Source of the DNA: Clusia tigrina
Taxonomy: Eukaryota > Arthropoda > Insecta > Diptera > Clusiidae
Reading direction: 5' to 3'
Length of the DNA stretch: 64,000 bases
Assembly: GCA_920105625.2 (NCBI GenBank)
Contig: CAKKTE020000052.1
Span: 1,054,001-1,118,000, forward strand
Positions within the stretch are counted from its first letter, which is position 1. Each line of letters opens with the position of its first letter. Made by a program: the position numbers and the translations under genes. This document shows, piece by piece, positions 38,911 to 50,674 of the stretch. The notes under the pieces are model-generated. The model ran no database searches and was not told the origin of the DNA. It saw only the letters and a program-made list of their open reading frames with translations.

Positions 38911-41610
38911 TTTTTAGCGTCATAAACCTTGAAATTTTGTAACAATAAAGTACTCGAGCCTCTTTTCAATTTAAGCTATAGCTCAAAGCTATGCTACCCT
39001 TGAGTCCCAAATCAAAGACTGATAACATTTCAAATGGCCCTAACTTCTATACGGTACGTCCTGCACCTATCAATGCTTGCAACATACAAAAGCTTGTAAC
39101 TTTTTACTGGAGCGTCATAAAATCTGGAAATTTTGTAACCCTTGAGTCTATGCTACCCTTGAGTCTCAAATCAAACACTGATAATACTTCAAATGGCCCT
39201 AACTTCTATACGGTACGTCCTACACCTATCAAAGTTTGCAGCATACAAATGCTTGTAACTTTTTACTGGAGCGTCATAAATCCTTGAAATTTTGTAATAA
39301 TAAAGTACTCGAGCCTTTTGCCAATTTAGCTATCACTCAAAGCTATGCTTCCCTTGAGCCCCAAATCAAACATTAATAAACCTACAAATGGCTCTAACTT
39401 CTATACGGTACGTCCTACACCTATCAAAGTTTGCAGCATACAAATGTTTGTAACTTTTTACTGGAGCGTCATAAAACCTTGACATTTTGTAACAATAAAG
39501 TACTCGAGCCTCTTGTCAATTTAAGCTATCGCTCAAAGTTATTCTATTCCTGAGTCCCAAACTAAACACTGATAAAACTTTAAATGGCCCTAACTTCTAT
39601 ACGGTATGTCCTACACCTATCAAAGTTTGCAACATACAAATGCTTGTAACTTTTTACTGGAGCGTCATAAAACCTTGAAATTTTGTAATAATAAAGTACT
39701 CGTGCCTCTTGTCAATTTCAGCAATCGCTCAAAGTTATGCTATTATTGAGTCCCAAATCAAACACTGATAAAACTTCAAATGGCCCTAACTTTTATACGG
39801 TACGTCCTAAACCTATCAAAGTTTGCAACATACAAATGCTTGTAAGTTTTTACTGGAGCGTCATAAAACCTTGGAATTTTGTAACAATAAAGTACTCGTG
39901 CCTCTTGTCAATTTCAGCAATCGCTCAAAGCTATGCTACCCTTGAGTCCCAAATCAAACACTGATAAAATTTCAAATGCCCCTAACTTCTATACGGTGCG
40001 TCCTACACCTATCAAAGTTTGCAACATACAAGTGCTTGTAACTTTTTACTGGAGCGTCATAGAACCTTGAAATTTTGTAATAATAAAGTACTCGAGCCTC
40101 TTGTCAATTTAAGCTATCGCTCAAAGCTATGCTACCCTTGAGTCCCAAATCAAACACTCATAAAACTTCAAATGGCCCTAACTTCTATACGGTACGCCCT
40201 ACACCTATCAAAGTTTGCAACATACAAATGTTTGTAACTTTTTACTGGAGCGTCATAAAACCTTGAAATTTTGTAACAATAAAGTACTCGAGCCTCTTGT
40301 CAATTTAAGCTATCGCTCAAAGCTATGCTACCCTTGAGGACCAAATCAAACACTGATAAAACTTCAAATGGCCCTAACTTCTATACGGTACGCCCTACAC
40401 TTAGCAAAGTTTGCAACATACAAATGCTTGTAACTTTTTACTGGAGCGTCATAAAACCTTGAAATTTTGTAACAATAAAGTACTCGAGCCTCTTGTCAAT
40501 TTAAGCTATCGCTCAAAGCTATGATACCCTTGAGTCCCAAATCAAACACTGATAAAACTTCAAACGGCACTAACTTCTATACAGTACGTCCTACACCTAT
40601 CAAAGTTTGCAACATACAAATGCTTGTAACTTTTTACTGGAGCGTCATAAAACCTTGAAATTTTGTAACAATAAAGTGCTCGAGCCTCTTCTCAATTTAA
40701 ACTATCGCTCAAAGCTATGCTACCCTTGAGTCCCAAATCAAACACAGATACAATTTCAAATGGCCCTAACTTCTATACGGTACGTCCTGCACCCATCAAA
40801 GTTTGAAACATACAAATGCTTGTAACTTTTTACTGGAGCGTCATATAATCTTTAAATTTTGTAACAATAAAGTACTCGAGCCTCTTGTCAATTTAAGCTA
40901 TCGCTCAAAGCTATGCTACCCTTGAATCTCAAATAAAACACTGATAAAACTTCAAACGGCACTAACTTCTATACAGTACGTCCTACATCTATCAAAGTTT
41001 GCAATATACAAATGCTTGTAACTTTTTACTGGAGCGTCATATAATCTTTAAATTTTGTAACAATAAAGTACTCGAGCCTCTTGTCAATTTAAGTTATCGC
41101 TCAAAGCTATGCTACCCTTGAGTCTCAAATAAAACACTGATAAAACTTCAAACGGCACTAACTTCTATACAGTACGTCCTACATCTATCAAAGTTTGCAA
41201 TATACAAATGCTTGTAACTTTTTACTGGAGCGTCATAAAACCTTGAAATTTTGTAACAATAAAGTACTCGAGCCTCTTGTCAATTTAAGCTATCGCTCAA
41301 AGCTATGCTACCCTTGAGTCCCAAGTCAAACACTGGTAAAACTTCAAATGGCCCTAACTTTTATACGGTACATCCTACACCTATAAAAGTTTGCAACATA
41401 CAAATGCTTGTAACTTTTTACTGGAGCGTCATAAAACCTTGAAATTTTGTAACAATAAAGACCTCGAGCCTCTGTTCAATTTAAGCTATCGCTCAGAGCT
41501 ATGCTACCCTTGAGTCCCAAATCAAACAATGATAAAACTTCAAATGGCCCTAACTTCTATACGGTACGTCCTACACTTATTAAAGCTTTCAACATACAAA
41601 TGCTTGTAAC
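38911..41610 (+). repeat. Zone 3 HOR unit 3 (2700 bp)
   Basis: The unit starts with the same landmark and contains the third 159-bp monomer. It is shorter because at about 39690-39720 the sequence jumps from TAATAATAAAGTACTCG straight to the TGCCTCTTGTCAATTTCAGC monomer, skipping the monomers present between these points in units 1 and 2 (about 36.80-37.20 kb). It has the GAGGACC with ACTTAGC monomer (about 40337) shared with unit 1. Confidence 0.88.
39135..39158 (+). other. Truncated 159-bp monomer, junction 3
   Basis: Same junction, 2897 bp after the second. It is absent from the fourth unit, where an ordinary monomer takes its place. Confidence 0.87.
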
Positions 41611-43700
41611 TTTTTAGCGTCATAAACGTTGAAATTTTGTAACAATAAAGTACTCGAACCTCTTTTCAATTTAAGCTATCGCTCAAAGCTATGCTACCCT
41701 TGATGCCCAAATCAAACACTGATAAAACTTCAAATGGCCCTAACTTCTATACGGTACGTCCTACACCCATCAAAGTTTGCAACATACAAATGCTTGTAAC
41801 TTTTTACTGGAGCGTCATAAATCCTTGAAATTTTGTAATAATAAAGTACTCGAGCCTTTTGCCAATTTAGCTATCACTCAAAGCTATGCTTCCCTTCAGC
41901 CCCAAATCAAACATTAATAAACCTACAAATGGCTCTAACTTCTAAACGGTACGTCCTACACCTATCAAAGTTTGCAGCATACAAATGTTTGTAACTTTTT
42001 ACTGGAGCGTCATAAAACCTTGACATTTTGTAACAATAAAGTACTCGAGCCTCTTGTCAATTTAAGCTATCGCTCAAAGTTATTCTATTCCTGAGTCCCA
42101 AACCAAACACTGATAAAACTTTAAATGGCCCTAACTTCTATACGGTATGTCCTACACCTATCAAAGTTTGCAACATACAAATGCTTGTAACTTTTTACTG
42201 GAGCGTCATAAAACCTTGAAATTTTGTAATAATAAAGTACTCGAGCCTCTTTTCAATTTAAGCTATCGCTCAAAGCTATGCTACCCTTGAGTCCCAAATC
42301 AAACACTGATAAAACTTCAAATGGCCCTAACTTCTATACGGTACGTCTTACACCTATCAAAGTTTGCAACATACAAATGCTTGTAACTTTTTAATGGAGC
42401 GTCATATAACCTTGAAATTTTGTAATAATAAAGTACTCAAGCCTCTTGTCAATTTAAGTTATCACTCAAAGCTAAGCTTCCCTTGAGTCCCAAATCAAAC
42501 ACTAATAAAACTTCAAATGGCTCTAACTTCTATACGGTACGTCCTACACCTATCAAAGTTTGCAACATACAAATGCTTGTAAGTTTTTACTGGAGCGTCA
42601 TAAAACCTTGGAATTTTGTAACAATAAAGTACTCGTGCCTCTTGTCAATTTCAGCAATCGCTCAAAGTTATGCTATTATTGAGTCCCAAATCAAACACTG
42701 ATAAAACTTCAAATGGCCCTAACTTTTATACGGTACGTCCTAAACCTATCAAAGTTTGCAACATACAAATGCTTGTAAGTTTTTACTGGAGCGTCATAAA
42801 ACCTTGGAATTTTGTAACAATAAAGTACTCGTGCCTCTTGTCAATTTCAGCAATCGCTCAAAGCTATGCTACCCTTGAGTCCCAAATCAAACACTGATAA
42901 AATTTCAAATGCCCCTAACTTCTATACGGTGCGTCCTACACCTATCAAAGTTTGCAACATACAAGTGCTTGTAACTTTTTACTGGAGCGTCATAAAACCT
43001 TGAAATTTTGTAATAATAAAGTACTCGAGCCTCTTGTCAATTTAAGCTATCGCTCAAAGCTATGCTACCCTTGAGTCCCAAATCAAACACTCATAAAACT
43101 TCAAATGGCCCTAACTTCTATACGGTACGCCCTACACCTATCAAAGTTTGCAACATACAAATGTTTGTAACTTTTTACTGGAGCGTCATAAAACCTTGAA
43201 ATTTTGTAACAATAAAGTACTCGAGCCTCTTGTCAATTTAAGCTATCGCTCAAAGCTATGCTACCCTTGAGTCCCAAATCAAACACTAATAAAACTTCAA
43301 ACGGCACTAACTTCTATACAGTACGTCCTACACTTATCAAAGTTTGCAACATACAAATGCTTGTAACTTTTTACTGGAGCGTCATAAAACCTTGAAATTT
43401 TGTAACAATAAAGTGCTCGAGCCTCTTCTCAATTTAAACTATCGCTCAAAGCTATGCTACCCTTGAGTCCCAAATCAAACACAGATAAAATTTCAAATGG
43501 CCCTAACTTCTATACGGTACGTCCTGCACCCATCAAAGTTTGCAACATACAAATGCTTGTAACTTTTTACTGGAGCGTCATATAATCTTTAAATTTTGTA
43601 ACAATAAAGTACTCGAGCCTCTTGTCAATTTAAGCTATCGCTCAAAGCTATGCTACCCTTGAGTCTCAAATAAAACACTGATAAAACTTCAAACGGCACT
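41611..43700 (+). repeat. Zone 3 HOR unit 4 (partial)
   Basis: It begins with the TTTTTAGCGTC landmark. The distance from there to the AAATCCTTG variant is 211 bp rather than 370 bp, a loss of 159 bp. A normal CCTTGATGCCC-type monomer (about 41700) stands where the earlier units have two. It then follows units 1 and 2 through the CAATTTCAGCAATCGC monomers (about 42650 and 42845). Confidence 0.82.
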
Positions 43701-44025
43701 AACTTCTATACAGTGCGTCCTACACCTATCAAAGTTTGCAGCATACAAATGCTTGTAACTTTTTACTGGAGCGTCATAAAACCTTGAAATTTTGTAACAA
43801 TAAAGTACTCGAGCCTCTTTATCAATTCAAGCTATCGCTCAACGCTATGCTACCCTCGAGTCCCAAATCAAACACTGATAAAGGGTCAAATGGCCCTAAC
43901 TTCTATACGGTACGTCCTACACCTATCAAAGTTTGCAACATACAAATGCTTGTAACTTTTACTGGAGCGTCATAAAACCTTTAAATTTTGTAACAATAAA
44001 GAACTCGAGCCTCTTGTCAATTTAA

Positions 44026-44051
44026 GCTATCGCTCAAAGCTATCGCTCAAA
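44026..44051 (+). repeat. 13-bp tandem duplication inside a monomer
   Basis: GCTATCGCTCAAA occurs twice in a row (44026-44038 and 44039-44051) and is then followed by GCTATCC. The normal monomer has one copy. It is a local slippage product in the boundary region between zones 3 and 4, and no second copy of this lesion was seen elsewhere. Confidence 0.9.
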
Positions 44052-44600
44052 GCTATCCTACCCTTGAGTCCCAAATCAAACACTGATAGAACTTCAAATG
44101 GACCTAGCTATATACGGTACGTCCTATACCTATCAAAGTTTGCAACATACAAATTCTTGTAACTTTTTACTGAAGCGCCATAAAACCTTGAAATTTTGTA
44201 ACAATAAAGTACTCGAGCCTCTTGTCAATTTAATCTATCGCTCAAAGCTATGCTACCCTTGAGTCCCAAATCAAACACTGAAAAAACTTCCAATGGCCCT
44301 AACTTCTATACGGTACGTCCTACACCTATCAAAGATTGCAACATACAAATGCTTGTAACTTTTTACTGGAGCGTCATAAAACCTTGAAATTTTTTAACAA
44401 TAAAGTACTCGAGCCTCTTGTCAATTTAAGCTATCGCTCAAAGCTACGCTACCCTTGAGTCCCAAATCAAACACTGATAAAACTTCAAATGGCCCTAACT
44501 TCTTTACGGTACGTCCTACACCTATCAACGTTTGCAACATACAAATGCTTGTAACTTTTTACTGGAGCGTTATAGAACCTTGAAATTTTGTAACAATAAA

Positions 44601-46560
44601 GTACTCGAGAATCTTGCCCATTTAAGCTATCGCTCAAAGCTATGCTACCCTTGAGTCCCAAATCAAACACTGATACAACTTCAAATGGCCCCAACTGCTA
44701 TACGGTACGTCCTACACCTATCAAAGTTTGCAACATGCAAATGCCTGTAACTTTTTACTGGAGCGTCATAAAACCTTGAAATTTTGTAACAATAAAGTAC
44801 TCCAGCCTCTTGTCAATTTAAGCTATAGCTCATAGCTATGCTATCCTTGAGTCCCAAATCAAACACTGATAAAATTTCAAATGGCTCTAACTTCTATACG
44901 ATACGTCCTACACCTATCAAAGTTTGCAACATACAAATCCTTGTAACTTTTTACTGGAGCGTCATAAAACCTTGGAATTTTGTAACAATAAAGTACTCGA
45001 GCCTCTTGTCAATTTAAGCTATCGCTCGAAGCTATGCTACCCTTGAGTCCCAAATCAAACACTGATAAAACTTCAAATGGCCCTAACTTCTACACAGTGC
45101 ATCCTATACCTATCAAAGTTTGAAACATACAAATGCTAGTAACTTTTTACTGAAGCGTCATAAAACCTTGAAATTTTGTAACAATAAAGTACTCGAGCCT
45201 CTTGTCAATTTAAGCTATCGCTCAAAGCTATGCTACCCTTGAATCCCAAAGCAAACACTGATAAAACTTCAAATGGCCCTATCTTCTTTACGGTACGTCC
45301 TACACCTATCAAAATTTGCAACATACAAATGCTTGTAACTTTTTACTGGAGCGTCATAAAACCTTGAAATTTTGTAACAATAAAGAACTGGAGCCTCTTG
45401 TCAATTTAAGCTATCGCTCAAAGCTATGCTACCCTTGAGTCCCAAATCAAACACTGATAGAACTTCAAATGGACCTAACTTCTACACAGTGCATCCTATA
45501 CCTATCAAAGTTTGAAACATACAAATGCTAGTAACTTTTTACTGAAGCGTCATAAAACCTTGAAATTTTGTAACAATAAAGTACTCGAGCCTCTTGTCAA
45601 TTTAAGCTATCGCTCAAAGCTATGCTACCCTTGAATCCCAAAGCAAACACTGATAAAACTTCAAATGGCCCTATCTTCTTTACGGTACGTCCTACACCTA
45701 TCAAAATTTGCAACATATAAATGCTTGTAACTTTTTACTGAAGCGCCATAAAACTTTGAAATTTTGTAACAATAAAGTACTCGAGCCTCTTGTCAATTTA
45801 AGCTATCGCTCATAGCTATGCTACCCTTGAGTCCGAAATCAAACACTGATAAAACGTCAAATGGCTCTAACTTCTATACGATACGTCCTACACTTATCAA
45901 AGTTTGCAACATACAAATGCTTGTAACTTTTTACTGAAGCGCCATAAAACCTTGAAATTTTGTAACAATAAAGTACTCGAGCCTCTTTTCAATTTAAGCT
46001 ATCGCTCAAAGCTATGCTACCCTTGAGTCCCAAATCAAACTCTGAAAAAACTTCCAATGGCCCTAACTTCTATACGGTACGTCCTACACCTATCAAAGAT
46101 TGCAACATACAAATGCTTGTAACTTTTTACTGGAGCGTCATAAAACCTTGAAATTTTTTAACAATAAAGTATTCGAGCCTCTTGTCAATTTAAGCTATAG
46201 CTCAAAGCTATGCTACCCTTGAGTCCCAAATCAAACACTGATAAAACTTCAAATGGCCCTAACTTCTTTACGGTACATCCTACACCTATCAAAGTTTGCA
46301 ACATACAAATGCTTGTAACTTTTTACTGGAGCGTCATAAAACCTTGAAATTTTGTACCAATAAAGAACTCGAGCCTCTTGTCAATTTAAGCTATCGCTCC
46401 AAGCTACGCTACCCTTGAGTCCCAAATCAAACACTGATAAAACTTCAAATAGCCCTAACTTCTTTACGGTACGTCCTACACCTATCAACGTTTGCAACAT
46501 ACAAATGCTTGTAACTTTTTACTGGAGCGTTATAGAACCTTGAAATTTTGTAACAATAAA
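44601..46560 (+). repeat. Zone 4 HOR interval 1 (1960 bp, 10 monomers)
   Basis: The rare GTACTCGAGAATCTTGCCC lies at 44601, 46561, 48911 and 50675. The first spacing is exactly ten monomers. The same order of variants follows each landmark: CCCCAACTGCTATACGG, TACTCCAGCC, the double palindrome, TCGCTCGAAGC, ACACAGTGCATCC. Confidence 0.9.
44821..44840 (+). other. Two adjacent perfect 10-bp palindromes
   Basis: AGCTATAGCT (44821-44830) is followed at once by CATAGCTATG (44831-44840); each equals its own reverse complement. The consensus monomer has AGCTATCGCTCAAAGCTATG here and lacks both. The same pair occurs at 46781-46800 and 49131-49150, at the same place in each HOR interval. Weaker dyads (ATAGCT, CAA, AGCTAT) occur in zone 2, for example at 21051-21065. 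Confidence 0.9.
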
Positions 46561-48910
46561 GTACTCGAGAATCTTGCCCATTTAAGCTATCGCTCAAAGC
46601 TATGCTACCCTTGAGTCCCAAATCAAACACTGATACAACTTCAAATGGCCCCAACTGCTATACGGTACGTCCTACACCTATCAAAGTTTGCAACATGCAA
46701 ATGCTTGTAACTTTTTACTGGAGCGTCATAAAACCTTGAAATTTTGTAACAATAAAGTACTCCAGCCTCTTCTCAATTTAAGCTATAGCTCATAGCTATG
46801 CTATCCTTGAGTCCCAAATCAAACACTGATAAAACTTCAAATGGCTCTAACTTCTATACGATACGTCCTACACCTATCAAAGTTTGCAACATACAAATCC
46901 TTGTAACTTTTTACTGGAGCGTCATAAAAACTTGGAATTTTGTAACAATAAAGTACTCGAGCCTCTTGTCAATTTAAGCTATCGCTCGAAGCTATGCTAC
47001 CCTTGAGTCCCAAATCAAACACTGATAAAACTTCTAATGGCCCTAACTTATACACAGTGCATCCTATACCTATCAAAGTTTGAAACATACAAATGCTAGT
47101 AACTTTTTACTGAAGCGTCATAAAACCTTGAAATTTTGTAACAATAAAGTACTCGAGCCTCTTGTCAATTTAAGCTATCGCTCAAAGCTATGCTACCCTT
47201 GAATCCCAAAGCAAACACTGATAAAACTTCAAATGGCCCTATCTTCTTTACGGTACGTCCTACACCTATCAAAATTTGCAACATACAAATGCTTGTAACT
47301 TTTTACTGGAGCGTCATAAAACCTTGAAATTTTGTAACAATAAAGAACTGGAGCCTCTTGTCAATTTAAGCTATCGCTCAAAGCTATGCTTCAGTTGAGT
47401 CCCAAATCAAACACTGATAGAACTTCAAATGGACCTAACTTCTGTACGGTACGTCCTATACCTATCAAAGTTTGCAACATATAAATGCTTGTAACTTTTT
47501 ACAGAAGCGCCATAAAACTTTGAAATTTTGTAACAATAAAGTACTCGAGCCTCTTGTCAATTTAAGCTATCGCTCATAGCTATGCTACCCTTGAGTCCGA
47601 AATCAAACACTGATAAAACGTCAAATGGCTCTAACTTCTATACGATACGTCCTACACCTATCAAAGTTTGCAACATACAAATGCTTGTAACTTTTTACTG
47701 AAGCGCCATAAAACCTTGAAATTTTGTAACAATAAAGTACTCGAGCCTCTTTTCAATTTAAGCTATCGCTCAAAGCTATGCTACCCTTGAGTCCCAAATC
47801 AAACTCTGAAAAAACTTCCAATGGCCCTAACTTCTATACGGTACGTCCTACACCTATCAAAGATTGCAACATACAAATGCTTGTAACTTTTTACTGGAGC
47901 GTCATAAAACCTTGAAATTTTTATACAATAAAGTATTCGAGCCTCTTGTCAATTTAAGCTATAGCTCAAAGCTATGCTACCCTTGAGTCCCAAATCAAAC
48001 ACTGATAAAACTTCAAATGGCCCTAACTTCTTTACGGTACATCCTACACCTATCAAAGTTTGCAACATACAAATGCTTGTAACTTTTTACTGGAGCGTCA
48101 TAAAACCTTGAAATTTTGTACCAATAAAGAACTCGAGCCTCTTGTCAATTTAAGCTATCGCTCAAAGCTATGCTACCCTTGAGTCCCAAATCAAACACTG
48201 ATGGAACTTCAAATGGACCTAACTTCTATACGGTACGTCCTATACCTATCAAAGTTTGCAACATACAAATGCTTGTAACTTTTTACTGAAGTGCCATAAA
48301 ACCTTGAAATTTTGTAACAATAAAGTACTCGAGATTCTTGTCAATTTAAGCTATCGCTCAAAGCTATGCTACCCTTGAGTCCCAAATCAAACACTGATAG
48401 AACTTCAAATGGACCTAGCTATATACGGTACGTCCTATACCTATCAAAGTTTGCAACATACAAATTCTTGTAACTTTTTACTGAAGCGCGATAAAACCTT
48501 GAAACTTTGTAACAATAAAGTACTCGAGCCTCTTTTCAATGTAAACTATCGCTCAAAGCTATGCTACCCTTGAGTCCCAAATCAAACACTGAAAAACTTC
48601 CAATGGCCCTAACTTCTATACGGTACGTCCTACACCTATCAAAGATTGCAACATACAAATGCTTGTAACTTTTTACTGGAGCGTCGTAAAACCTTGAAAT
48701 TTTTTAACAATAAAGTACTCGAGCCTCTTGTCAATTTAAGCTATCGCTCAAAGCTACGCTACCCTTGAGTCCCACATCAAACACTGATAAAACTTCAAAT
48801 GGCCCTAACTTCTTTACGGTACGTCCTACACCTATCAACGTTTGCAACATACAAATGCTTGTAACTTTTTACTGGAGCGTTATAGAACCTTGAAATTTTG
48901 TAACAATAAA
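46561..48910 (+). repeat. Zone 4 HOR interval 2 (2350 bp, 12 monomers)
   Basis: Two monomers longer than interval 1, less 2 bp that are accounted for by GAAAAACTTCC in place of GAAAAAACTTCC at about 48591. GGACCTAGCTATATACGG at about 44100 and 48411 gives a combined offset of 4311 bp, in agreement. Confidence 0.9.
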
Positions 48911-50674
48911 GTACTCGAGAATCTTGCCCATTTAAGCTATCGCTCAAAGCTATGCTACCCTTGAGTCCCAAATCAAACACTGATACAACTTCAAATGGCC
49001 CCAACTGCTATACGGTACGTCCTACACCTATCAAAGTTTGCAACATGCAAATGCTTGTAACTTTTTACTGGAGCGTCATAAAACCTTGAAATTTTGTAAC
49101 AATAAAGTACTCCAGCCTCTTGTCAATTTAAGCTATAGCTCATAGCTATGCTATCCTTGAGTCCCAAATCAAACACTGATAAAACTTCAAATGGCTCTAA
49201 CTTCTATACGATACGTCCTACACCTATCAAAGTTTGCAACATACAAATCCTTGTAACTTTTTACTGGAGCGTCATAAAACCTTGGAATTTTGTAACAATA
49301 AAGTACTCGAGCCTCTTGTCAATTTAAGCTATCGCTCGAAGCTATGCTACCCTTGAGTCCCAAATCAAACACTGATAAAACTTCAAATGGCCCTAACTTC
49401 TACACAGTGCATCCTATACCTATCAAAGTTTGAAACATACAAATGCTAGTAACTTTTTACTGAAGCGTCATAAAACCTTGAAATTTTGTAACAATAAAGT
49501 ACTCGAGCCTCTTGTCAATTTAAGCTATCGCTCAAAGCTATGCTACCCTTGAATCCCAAAGCAAACACTGATAAAACTTCAAATGGCCCTATCTTCTTTA
49601 CGGTACGTCCTACACCTATCCAAATTTGCAACATACAAATGCTTGTAACTTTTTACTGGAGCGTCATAAAACCTTGAAATTTTGTAACAATAAAGAACTG
49701 GAGCCTCTTGTCAATTTAAGCTATCGCTCAAAGCTATGCTACCCTTGAGTCCCAAATCAAACACTGATAGCACTTCAAATGGACCTAACTTCTATACGGT
49801 ACGTCCTATACCTATCAAAGTTTGCAACATATAAATGCTTGTAACTTTTTACTGAAGCGCCATAAAACTTTGAAATTTTGTAACAATAAAGTACTCGAGC
49901 CTCTTGTCAATTTAAGCTATCGCTCATAGCTATGCTACCCTTGAGTCCGAAATCAAACACTGATAAAACGTCAAATGGCTCTAACTTCTATACGATACGT
50001 CCTACACTTATCAAAGTTTGCAACATACAAATGCTTGTAACTTTTTACTGAAGCGCCATAAAACCTTGAAATTTTGTAACAATAAAGTACTCGAGCCTCT
50101 TTTCAATTTAAGCTATCGCTCAAAGCTATGCTACCCTTGAGTCCCAAATCAAACTCTGAAAAAACTTCCAATGGCCCTAACTTCTATACGGTACGTCCTA
50201 CACCTATCAAAGATTGCAACATACAAATGCTTGTAACTTTTTACTGGAGCGTCATAAAACCTTGAAATTTTTTAACAATAAAGTATTCGAGCCTCTTGTC
50301 AATTTAAGCTATAGCTCAAAGCTATGCTACCCTTGAGTCCCAAATCAAACACTGATAAAACTTCAAATGGCCCTAACTTCTTTACGGTACATCCTACACC
50401 TATCAAAGTTTGCAACATACAAATGCTTGTAACTTTTTACTGGAGCGTCATAAAACCTTGAAATTTTGTACCAATAAAGAACTCGAGCCTCGTGTCAATT
50501 TAAGCTATCGCTCCAAGCTACGCTACCCTTGAGTCCCAAATCAAACACTGATAAAACTTCAAATGGCCCTAACTTCTTTACGGTACGTCCTACACCTATC
50601 AACGTTTGCAACATACAAATGCTTGTAACTTTTTACTGGAGCGTTATAGAACCTTGAAATTTTGTAACAATAAA
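48911..50674 (+). repeat. Zone 4 HOR interval 3 (1764 bp, 9 monomers)
   Basis: Exactly nine monomers between landmarks. The copy is otherwise like intervals 1 and 2. After 50675 the unit is repeated once more in part, but at about 50850 it skips the TACTCCAGCC and palindrome monomer and goes directly to TCGCTCGAAGC. Confidence 0.9.

Larger units (their letters stand above)
31501..43800 (+). repeat. Zone 3 of the array
   Basis: Diagnostic variants are GTAATAATAAAGTAC, CAATTTCAGCAATCGCTC, CATATAATCTTTAAATTTTG, CAAATAAAACACTG with CAAACGGCAC, and the shortened TTTTTAGCGTC. The 5-bp-deleted motif starts at 32921, 36014, 38911 and 41611 and defines three successive units plus a partial fourth. 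Confidence 0.85.
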
